Source: Streptomyces sp. NBC_00525 (GTDB lineage Bacteria; Actinomycetota; Actinomycetes; Streptomycetales; Streptomycetaceae). From it: a stretch of 64,000 bases of DNA. The stretch lies in NCBI RefSeq assembly GCF_036346595.1, contig NZ_CP107834.1, positions 1,178,001 to 1,242,000 on the forward strand, in the 5' to 3' direction. The number at the start of each line of letters is the position of its first letter. The first letter of the stretch is position 1. The notes under the pieces are model-generated. The model searched no databases. It saw only the letters and a program-made list of their open reading frames with translations, and was not told where the DNA came from. Of the stretch, positions 56,988-64,000 are shown one piece after another. The position numbers and the translations under genes were made by a program.

Positions 56988-57748
56988 GCGGCTGCGCCAC
57001 CCTTCACGTACGCCTCGTAGCCCTCGTTCTCCAGCTTGTCGGCCAGCTCGGCGCCGCCGGACTCGGCGATACGGCCGTTGGCGAACACGTGCACGAAGTC
57101 GGGCTTGATGTACCGGAGAATCCGGGTGTAGTGCGTGATCAGCAGGGTGCCGACCTCGCCGGTCCCGCGGACCCGGTTGACGCCTTCGGAGACGATCCGC
57201 AGCGCGTCGACGTCCAGGCCGGAGTCGGTCTCGTCGAGGATGGCGACCTTCGGCTTGAGGAGCTCCAGCTGAAGGATCTCGTGGCGCTTCTTCTCGCCGC
57301 CGGAGAAGCCCTCGTTGACGTTGCGCTCGGCGAAGGCGGGGTCCATCTGGAGCTCGGCCATCGCCTCCTTGACCTCCTTCACCCAGGTGCGCAGCTTGGG
57401 CGCCTCGCCGCGGACGGCGGTGGCGGAGGTGCGCAGGAAGTTGGAGACCGAGACGCCGGGGATCTCGACCGGGTACTGCATGGCGAGGAACAGGCCGGCG
57501 CGGGCCCGCTCGTCCACGGACATCTCCAGGACGTCCTCGCCGTCCAGGGTCACCGTGCCGCTGGTGACGGTGTACTTGGGGTGACCGGCCAGCGAGTAGG
57601 CGAGGGTGGACTTGCCGGACCCGTTGGGGCCCATGATGGCGTGGGTCTCGCCCTGCTTCACGGTCAGGTCGACGCCCTTGAGGATCTCCTTCGTGGCGTT
57701 GTCGGCCTCGACGGTGACGTGCAGGTCGCGGATTTCAAGCGTTGCCAT
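56984..57748 (-). CDS. sufC: SufC ATPase
   Basis: A 254-residue ABC-type ATPase of the SufBCD complex. Walker A GPNGSGKST, signature FSGGEKKRHEI and Walker B VAILDETDSGLD, with DETDSGLDVDAL typical of SufC. ATG 57748, 7 bp after the ferredoxin gene stop. No membrane partner; works with SufB and SufD. Confidence 0.95.
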   Translation of the reverse strand: MATLEIRDLHVTVEADNATKEILKGVDLTVKQGETHAIMGPNGSGKSTLAYSLAGHPKYTVTSGTVTLDGEDVLEMSVDERARAGLFLAMQYPVEIPGVSVSNFLRTSATAVRGEAPKLRTWVKEVKEAMAELQMDPAFAERNVNEGFSGGEKKRHEILQLELLKPKVAILDETDSGLDVDALRIVSEGVNRVRGTGEVGTLLITHYTRILRYIKPDFVHVFANGRIAESGGAELADKLENEGYEAYVKGGAAA

Positions 57749-57755
57749 GGGTGAC

Positions 57756-58073
57756 TCAGGACTCCTGGGTGACGGAGACGAGCACATCGTCCCCTTCGAT
57801 CTTGACGGGGTATACGGGGACGGGGCGCGTCGCGGGAAGGCCGGACGGCTTGCCGGTGCGCAGGTCGAAGCTCGATCCGTGCAGCCAGCACTCGATCATG
57901 CAGTCCTCGACCTCGCCCTCGGACAGCGAGACGTTCGCGTGCGAGCAGATGTCGTTGATCGCGAACACCTCGCCCTCGGTGCGGACGATGGAGACCGGCG
58001 TGCCGTCGAGTTCCACCCGCTTGGGGGTGTCGTCGGCCAGCTCGCTCAGCGCGCACGCTCTGACAAAGGCCAT
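57756..58073 (-). CDS. Rieske-type [2Fe-2S] ferredoxin of the suf operon
   Basis: A 105-residue Rieske domain with both cluster boxes, CSHANVSLSEGEV and CWLHGSSFDLRTG. It lies between sufD and sufC and overlaps the sufD stop by one base (TGATG). Such ferredoxins occur in actinobacterial suf operons and may supply electrons for cluster assembly. The Rieske cysteine/histidine pairs are complete. Confidence 0.92.
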   Translation of the reverse strand: MAFVRACALSELADDTPKRVELDGTPVSIVRTEGEVFAINDICSHANVSLSEGEVEDCMIECWLHGSSFDLRTGKPSGLPATRPVPVYPVKIEGDDVLVSVTQES

Positions 58074-59254
58074 CAGACCGCCGCCTCCAGCTCGGCCTCG
58101 ATCTTGTCGAGGAGCCGGGCCTCGACGTCCGGCAGCCCGATCTGCTGGACCAGTTCGGCGAAGAAGCCGCGCACGACCAGGCGGCGGGCCTCCTCGGCGG
58201 GGATGCCGCGCGACTGAAGGTAGAACAGCTGCTCGTCGTCGAAGCGGCCGGTCGCGGAGGCGTGGCCGGCGCCGACGATCTCGCCGGTCTCGATCTCCAG
58301 GTTCGGCACGGAGTCGACCCGGGCGCCGTCCGTGAGGACCAGGTTGCGGTTCATCTCGTAGCTGTCGGTGCCCTCGGCGGCGGCCCGGATGAGCACGTCG
58401 CCGATCCACACCGCGTGCGCGTCGTCGCCCTGGAGCGCGCCCTTGTAGGCCACGTTGGACTTGCAGTGCGGGGTGTTGTGGTCGACCAGGAGGCGGTGCT
58501 CCTGGTGCTGGCCCCGGTCGGTGAAGTACAGGCCGAACAGCTCGGCCTCGCCGCCCGGACCCGCGTACGCGACCCGGGGGTGCAGCCGGACGACGTCGCC
58601 GCCGAAGGTGACGACGACCGACTTGAACGTGGCGTCCCGGCCGACCAGCGCGTTGTGCTGGGCGACGTGGACGGCGCGCTCGTCCCAGTCCTGCACGGAG
58701 ACGACGGTCAGCTTGGCGCCGTCGCCCAGGACGTAGTCGACGTTGGCGGCGAGCACCGCGTCACCGGTGTGGTCGATGACGACGACGGCCTCGGCGAAGG
58801 CGCCCAGCTCCACGACCAGCTGGCCGTAGGCGACGCCGCCCTCGCCGTGCACGGCGACCCGGATCGGCTCGGTGAGCACGGCCTCCTTGGCGACCGTGAC
58901 GACGTGGGCCTGCTCGAAGGAGGAGTACGCCTGGGCGGCCACCCGGTCCACCGGCTTGCCGGCCCTGCCCAGCCGCGCGTCGTCGCGGCCGACGGTCTCG
59001 ACCGTGACGCCGCCGGGGGCCTCGACGGCGACCTTGACACCGCCACCGCCGGCGGTGGCGGTGCCGTCGTGCAGCCCGCGCAGCCGCTCCAGCGGGGTGA
59101 ACCGCCACTCCTCCTCGCGGCCGTGCGGGACGGGGAAGTCCGCTACGTCGTAGGACGGGGGCGCGCTCATGCGCGTCGCGACGGTCGACTCCGCGGCCAC
59201 CGCGATGGAACCGGCGGTGGTGGACCCCGCAGGAATGTTCTGAGCCTCAGCCAT
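58073..59254 (-). CDS. sufD: SufD scaffold subunit
   Basis: A 393-residue SufD, part of the SufBC2D scaffold. The conserved core runs from FPVPHGREEEWRFTPLERL through the beta-helix to HNTPHCKSNVAYKGALQGD and SVPNLEIETGEIVGAGHASATG. It ends with LFYLQSRGIPAEEARRLVVRGFF. ATG 59254 is taken as start, though TTG 59284 with nearby GAAGAG would add ten residues. 59 bp after sufB. Confidence 0.95.
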   Translation of the reverse strand: MAEAQNIPAGSTTAGSIAVAAESTVATRMSAPPSYDVADFPVPHGREEEWRFTPLERLRGLHDGTATAGGGGVKVAVEAPGGVTVETVGRDDARLGRAGKPVDRVAAQAYSSFEQAHVVTVAKEAVLTEPIRVAVHGEGGVAYGQLVVELGAFAEAVVVIDHTGDAVLAANVDYVLGDGAKLTVVSVQDWDERAVHVAQHNALVGRDATFKSVVVTFGGDVVRLHPRVAYAGPGGEAELFGLYFTDRGQHQEHRLLVDHNTPHCKSNVAYKGALQGDDAHAVWIGDVLIRAAAEGTDSYEMNRNLVLTDGARVDSVPNLEIETGEIVGAGHASATGRFDDEQLFYLQSRGIPAEEARRLVVRGFFAELVQQIGLPDVEARLLDKIEAELEAAV

Positions 59255-59313
59255 GGCTGTCGTAGTGCTCGCTTTCTCAGTCAAGAACTCTTCAGGACGC
59301 GTTCGGCGGCGTA

Positions 59314-60735
59314 CTAGCCGACCGAACCCTCCATCTGGAGCTCGATCAGCCGGTTGAGCTCCAGGGCGTACTCCATCGGGAGCTCCTTGGCGATCGGCTC
59401 GACGAAGCCGCGCACGATCATCGCCATGGCCTCGAACTCCGTCATGCCGCGGCTCATCAGGTAGAACAGCTGGTCCTCGGAGACCTTGGAGACGGTCGCC
59501 TCGTGGCCCATCGACACGTCGTCCTCGCGGACGTCCACGTACGGGTAGGTGTCGGAGCGGGAGATCGTGTCGACCAGCAGCGCGTCGCACAGGACGTTGG
59601 ACTTCGCGCCCGGCGCGCCCTCGCCGATCTCGATCAGACCGCGGTACGAGGTGCGGCCGCCGCCCCGCGCCACCGACTTGGAGACGATGTTGGACGAGGT
59701 GTTCGGGGCCATGTGGACCATCTTGGCGCCGGCGTCCTGGTGCTGGCCCTCGCCCGCGAAGGCGATGGACAGGGTCTCGCCCTTGGCGTGCTCGCCCATC
59801 AGGTAGACGGCCGGGTACTTCATGGTGACCTTGGAGCCGATGTTGCCGTCGACCCACTCCATCGTCGCGCCCTCGTAGGCCACGGCGCGCTTGGTCACCA
59901 GGTTGTAGACGTTGTTCGACCAGTTCTGGATCGTCGTGTAGCGGCAGCGGCCGCCCTTCTTGACGATGATCTCGACGACCGCGGAGTGCAGCGAGTCGGA
60001 GGAGTAGATCGGCGCCGTGCAGCCCTCGACGTAGTGGACGTAGGCGTCCTCGTCGACGATGATCAGCGTCCGCTCGAACTGGCCCATGTTCTCCGTGTTG
60101 ATACGGAAGTAGGCCTGGAGCGGGATGTCCACGTGGACACCCTTGGGCACGTAGATGAAGGAGCCGCCCGACCACACGGCCGTGTTCAGCGAGGCGAACT
60201 TGTTGTCGCCGACCGGGATGACGGTGCCGAAGTACTCCTTGAAGAGTTCCTCGTGCTCCTTCAGCGCGGTGTCGGTGTCGACGAAGATGACGCCCTGCTC
60301 CTCCAGGTCCTCGCGGATCTGGTGGTAGACGACCTCGGACTCGTACTGCGCGGCGACACCGGCGACCAGGCGCTGCTTCTCCGCCTCCGGGATGCCGAGC
60401 TTGTCGTAGGTGTTCTTGATGTCCTCGGGCAGGTCGTCCCAGGAGGCGGCCTGCTTCTCCGTGGACCGCACGAAGTACTTGATGTTGTCGAAGTCGATGC
60501 CCGACAGGTCCGAGCCCCAGTTGGGCATCGGCTTCTTGTCGAAGAGGCGGAGGCCCTTGAGCCGCAGCTTCAGCATCCACTCCGGCTCGTTCTTCTTCTC
60601 CGAGATGTCGCGGACGACTGCCTCGGAGAGGCCGCGCTTGGCCGCCGCGCCTGCCTCGTCGGAGTCGGCCCAGCCGAATTCGTACGTGCCCAGGCCCTCG
60701 AGCTCAGGGTGGGCAGTCTCCGTAGGGAGCGTCAT
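59314..60735 (-). CDS. sufB: SufB scaffold subunit
   Basis: A 473-residue SufB on which Fe-S clusters are built with SufC and SufD. Typical segments: [56 protein letters not shown] with the sulphur-accepting cysteine, and [21 protein letters not shown]. The ATG at 60735 overlaps the sufR stop in ATGA and has GGAGG upstream. The most conserved gene of the operon. Confidence 0.97.
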   Translation of the reverse strand: MTLPTETAHPELEGLGTYEFGWADSDEAGAAAKRGLSEAVVRDISEKKNEPEWMLKLRLKGLRLFDKKPMPNWGSDLSGIDFDNIKYFVRSTEKQAASWDDLPEDIKNTYDKLGIPEAEKQRLVAGVAAQYESEVVYHQIREDLEEQGVIFVDTDTALKEHEELFKEYFGTVIPVGDNKFASLNTAVWSGGSFIYVPKGVHVDIPLQAYFRINTENMGQFERTLIIVDEDAYVHYVEGCTAPIYSSDSLHSAVVEIIVKKGGRCRYTTIQNWSNNVYNLVTKRAVAYEGATMEWVDGNIGSKVTMKYPAVYLMGEHAKGETLSIAFAGEGQHQDAGAKMVHMAPNTSSNIVSKSVARGGGRTSYRGLIEIGEGAPGAKSNVLCDALLVDTISRSDTYPYVDVREDDVSMGHEATVSKVSEDQLFYLMSRGMTEFEAMAMIVRGFVEPIAKELPMEYALELNRLIELQMEGSVG

Positions 60736-61472
60736 GCGGGGTTCCTCCCGGCCGTGCTTGCAGATGCTGAATCGGTGGTCTGTGGGGTGGGGTGTCCGCT
60801 GCGCGGAATGTACGTCGTGCACACCCCGTCGCCGTGGGCGATGGTGGCCAGACGCTGCACATGGGTCCCCAGGAGGCTGGAGAAGATCTCCGTCTCCGCC
60901 TCGCACAGCTGCGGGTACTGCTCGGCGACATGGGCGACCGGGCAGTGGTGCTGGCACAGCTGCTCACCCTGCTGCGGGCCCGGCGCGCTGCGCGCCGTAG
61001 CAGCGTACCCGTCGGCGGACAGCGCCCTGGCCAAGGCTTCCGTGCGCGCCTCGGGGTCCGCGGCCTCGATCGCCGCGCGGTAGGACGCCGACTGCTCGGC
61101 GGTCCGGGCGCGGGCGAAGGCCATGACGGCCTCGTCGCCGGCGGTCTCGGCGATCCAGCGCAGTGCGTCCGCGGCGAGCGCGTCGTAGGACTGGTCGAAG
61201 GCGTCCCGGCCGCAGTCGGTGAGGGCGAACACCTTGGCCGGACGGCCGCGCGTCCGCGCCCCGTACACCCGCTTCTCGCGGGCCTCGACGACGCCGTCGC
61301 AGGCGAGGGCGTCGAGATGGCGGCGGACCGCCGCCTGGGTGAGGCCCAGGCGCTTCGCCAGCTCCGCGACCGTGGACGGGCCGTGGTCCAGGATGGAGCG
61401 CGCGACACGGTTGCGCGTCGAGCGCTCACCGGTCGCGAGTTCCTCCTGCGGAGCCTCGCCCACGTATTTCAC
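60732..61472 (-). CDS. sufR: SufR Fe-S-sensing transcriptional repressor
   Basis: A 246-residue winged-helix protein ([40 protein letters not shown]) with a C-terminal cluster site C173, C177, C190, C218; the 4-13-28 spacing agrees with what I recall for the [4Fe-4S] SufR of S. avermitilis. It represses the suf operon when its cluster is intact. I chose GTG 61472: the upstream alternative ATG 61541 would add 23 residues and a rare TTA codon and would translate the promoter. The operator CAAC-N6-GTTG ends at this GTG, and -35/-10 hexamers fit a leaderless message. Confidence 0.9.
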   Translation of the reverse strand: MKYVGEAPQEELATGERSTRNRVARSILDHGPSTVAELAKRLGLTQAAVRRHLDALACDGVVEAREKRVYGARTRGRPAKVFALTDCGRDAFDQSYDALAADALRWIAETAGDEAVMAFARARTAEQSASYRAAIEAADPEARTEALARALSADGYAATARSAPGPQQGEQLCQHHCPVAHVAEQYPQLCEAETEIFSSLLGTHVQRLATIAHGDGVCTTYIPRSGHPTPQTTDSASASTAGRNPA

Positions 61473-61508
61473 AACGCCATTGTTGCGTAATTCCTCCGGC
61501 CGTGACAA
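61472..61508 (-). promoter_or_regulatory. suf operon promoter with SufR operator
   Basis: On the minus strand: -35 TTGTCA (61508-61503), 18-bp spacer, -10 AACAAT (61484-61479), GTG start 6 nt later. The palindrome CAAC-GCCATT-GTTG occupies 61472-61485 and covers the -10. CAAC-N6-GTTG is the site I recall for streptomycete SufR, so autorepression is expected. Confidence 0.75.
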
Positions 61509-61544
61509 CCACGGTCCGAAACGATCAACGGTGCTTTCCATCAC

Positions 61545-61558
61545 TTAGGGTTACCTAA
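61545..61558. promoter_or_regulatory. TTAGG-N4-CCTAA palindrome between suf and ABC genes
   Basis: A perfect 5-4-5 inverted repeat, 50 bp before the ABC ATPase start and 37 bp upstream of the suf -35. Its half-sites resemble those of DtxR/IdeR iron boxes, but the spacing is 5 bp too short for the 19-bp box. It may bind a second regulator of either gene. Confidence 0.4.
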
Positions 61559-61608
61559 TCAAGCCCCGCGGCCGGAGCGGGCGCGGCGGCTGCCTAGACT
61601 CATTCGCC

Positions 61609-62564
<956 letters not shown>

Positions 62565-62568
<4 letters not shown>

Positions 62569-63332
62569 GCGCCGGTACGTACACCCCCCGGCCGGGCGCC
62601 GCCCCGCTGCCGCGCATGATCGCCGCGCAGACCGCGCTGGAGACGCGGATGCTGCTGCGCAACGGCGAACAGCTGCTGCTGACGGTGGTCATCCCGACGC
62701 TGCTGCTGGTGCTGTTCAGCGCGGTGGACATCGTGGACACCGGGGCGGGCGAGCCGGTCGACTTCCTGACGCCCGGCGTGCTGGCGCTGGCCGTGATGTC
62801 GACGGCCTTCACCGGGCAGGCCATCGCCACCGGCTTCGAGCGCCGCTACGGGGTGCTCAAGCGGCTGGGCGCCTCCCCGCTGCCCCGCTGGGCGCTGATG
62901 ACCGCGAAGACCCTGGCGGTGCTGGTCACCGAGGTGCTCCAGGTGGTGCTGCTCACGGTGATCGCCTTCGCGCTGGGCTGGTCGCCGCAGGGCGGCCCGT
63001 TCCCGGTGCTGCTGCTCCTGGTGCTGGGCACGGCCGCCTTCTCGGGGCTCGGGCTGCTGATGGCCGGGACGCTGAAGGCGGAGGCGACGCTCGCCGCCGC
63101 CAACCTGGTCTTCCTGCTGCTCCTGGTGGGCGGCGGGGTGATCGTGCCGCTGGAGAAGTTCCCGGACGCGGCGCAGTCGGTGCTCGGGCTGCTGCCGATC
63201 GCGGCCCTCTCGGACGGGCTGCGGGACGTCCTCCAGCACGGCGCCGGGATGCCCTGGGGCGACCTGGGCGTCCTCGCGGTCTGGGCGGTGCTCGGCCTCG
63301 GCGCGGCGGCCCGCTTCTTCCGCTGGGAGTGA
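62565..63332 (+). CDS. ABC-2 type permease, DrrB-like
   Basis: A 255-residue membrane protein with six hydrophobic segments (LLLTVVIPTLLLVLFSAVDI, VLALAVMSTAFTGQAIATG, LAAANLVFLLLLVGGGVIVPL). GFERRYGVLKRLGASPLPRW is the cytoplasmic loop typical of ABC-2 exporters. Translationally coupled to its ATPase. The neighbouring ctaA gene follows after 84 bp. Confidence 0.9.
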
Positions 63333-63355
63333 GCCGTCGACCGCGTTCCGTCGCC

Positions 63356-63367
63356 GTTACGCGTAAC
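63356..63367. promoter_or_regulatory. GTTACGCGTAAC palindrome before ctaA
   Basis: A perfect 12-bp palindrome with a central CG, 49 bp upstream of the ctaA start and near its expected -35 region. Candidate operator for a respiratory or heme-related regulator; identity unknown. Confidence 0.45.
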
Positions 63368-63416
63368 TCGTCCCCCTCGTGAAAGCTTGCACAAGCGGCG
63401 TCCTACGATGGTGCGC

Positions 63417-64000
63417 GTGCCCAAGCTGACCCGAGCCGAAGTCGCTCAAGCCCTGCGCAACCCGCTGCTGTACATCGCCGAGCGCTGGACACCCCGGCCC
63501 CGGACGGTGAGCCGTGCGGCCATGTCGGCGGTCGTGATGTCCGTCGTGCTCGTCGTGACCGGCGGCGCCGTCCGGCTGACCGGCTCCGGCCTCGGCTGCC
63601 CGACCTGGCCCAAGTGCACCGACGAGAGCCTGACCTCGACGCACGAGATGGGCCTGCACGGCGTCATCGAGTTCGGCAACCGCATGCTGACCTACGTGCT
63701 GTGCGCGGCGGTGGCCTGGGCGATCATCGCGGCCCGCTCCGCGAAGCCCTGGCGCCGCAGCCTCACCCGGCTGGGCTGGCTCCAGTTCTGGGTGGTGATG
63801 GGCAACGCCGTCCTGGGTGGCGTCGTCGTGCTCGTCGGCCTCAACCCGTACACCGTCGCCGCGCACTTCCTGCTGACCACCGCGCTGCTCACGGTGGCCC
63901 TGGTGACCTGGCAGCGGGTCCGCGAGGGCGACGAGGCGCCGCGCCCGCTGGTCGGCAAGGCGGTCTCCCAGCTGGCCTGGCTGCTGGCCGTGGCGGCGGG
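63417..64000 (+). CDS. ctaA: Heme A synthase (COX15/CtaA), cut by window end
   Basis: The first about 194 residues of CtaA, the membrane enzyme that oxidises heme O to heme A for cytochrome aa3 oxidase. Seen: a 30-residue cytoplasmic head, first membrane helix AMSAVVMSVVLVVTGGAVRL, the conserved loop TGSGLGCPTWPKC, and HGVIEFGNRMLTY with a heme-ligand histidine and glutamate. Further helices continue to the edge. I chose GTG 63417 (VPKLTRAEVAQ), which has no ribosome site but TACGAT 7 nt upstream, suggesting leaderless translation; ATG 63408 is the alternative. The rest lies outside the window. Confidence 0.9.
   Translation, partial: MPKLTRAEVAQALRNPLLYIAERWTPRPRTVSRAAMSAVVMSVVLVVTGGAVRLTGSGLGCPTWPKCTDESLTSTHEMGLHGVIEFGNRMLTYVLCAAVAWAIIAARSAKPWRRSLTRLGWLQFWVVMGNAVLGGVVVLVGLNPYTVAAHFLLTTALLTVALVTWQRVREGDEAPRPLVGKAVSQLAWLLAVAA

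Noticed and set aside
61545..61558. Canonical DtxR/IdeR iron box
   Set aside because: Half-sites match, but the palindrome has 4 instead of 9 central bases, so it is not a standard 19-bp iron box.

Overview
The window is very GC-rich chromosomal DNA with strong third-position G/C bias, many GTG starts and dense ATGA/GTGA stop-start overlaps. Gene content (ectABCD with ectoine hydroxylase, the cob genes, a sufR-B-D-ferredoxin-C-S-U-T operon, twin-arginine exported pectinases) points to a Streptomyces or a very close actinomycete. As far as I remember, the order cob - ect - pectinase island - dapA/dapD - suf - ctaA matches the core arm around SCO1857-SCO1930 of S. coelicolor. That synteny is recalled, not searched. 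I saw no rRNA, tRNA, CRISPR array, insertion sequence or att site.

Layout. 1-2784: end of a cobalamin cluster (cobB 3' end, cobE-like, cobC-like) interrupted by an antisense ZIP metal transporter gene. 2849-5191: divergent amidohydrolase and class V aminotransferase genes. 5513-8742: ectoine/5-hydroxyectoine operon ectABCD. 8847-9857: a VOC-DinB fusion protein. 9940-16348: galactoside utilisation (GH42 beta-galactosidase, divergent lipoprotein/MalF/MalG sugar ABC importer, LacI regulator). 16418-18324: aminotransferase and FrnE-like oxidoreductase. 18453-21515: an alpha-ketoglutaric semialdehyde dehydrogenase operon with a divergent IclR gene. 21613-24520: membrane protein plus NarL-type two-component system. 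24667-25976: ECF sigma factor with a membrane-anchored partner.

25997-42317: a pectin island. Secreted pectinesterase, pectate lyase and rhamnogalacturonan acetylesterase follow a sugar ABC importer operon (two permeases, Gfo/Idh oxidoreductase, DUF6807 protein, GH43, binding protein). Next come gntR - DHDPS-family lyase - IlvD/Edd sugar-acid dehydratase, an unrecognised barrel-like protein preceded by a 33-residue leader ORF, and uronate dehydrogenase. With the semialdehyde dehydrogenase at 19 kb these could take uronate and/or L-arabinose from pectin oxidatively to 2-oxoglutarate. A GTTCGGTAT...GAAC palindrome occurs before both the IclR/dehydrogenase pair and the importer operon, which suggests one IclR regulon.

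42410-54852: tandem TerD protein, a small Tudor-like protein, PhoX-type phosphatase, an acidic conserved hypothetical, dapA and dapD (lysine), a TetR/SMR efflux pair, a membrane protein, a VOC protein, and a three-gene WXG-like / DUF1023 hydrolase / lipoprotein locus of less typical composition. 54919-61472: SUF iron-sulphur assembly operon with a SufR-type operator on its promoter. 61609-63332: DrrAB-like ABC exporter. 63417 to the edge: ctaA (heme A synthase), cut by the window end.

Several genes (ectA, SMR, sufR, ABC ATPase, ctaA) have no ribosome binding site and a -10-like hexamer 6-8 nt before the start codon, so they look leaderless.
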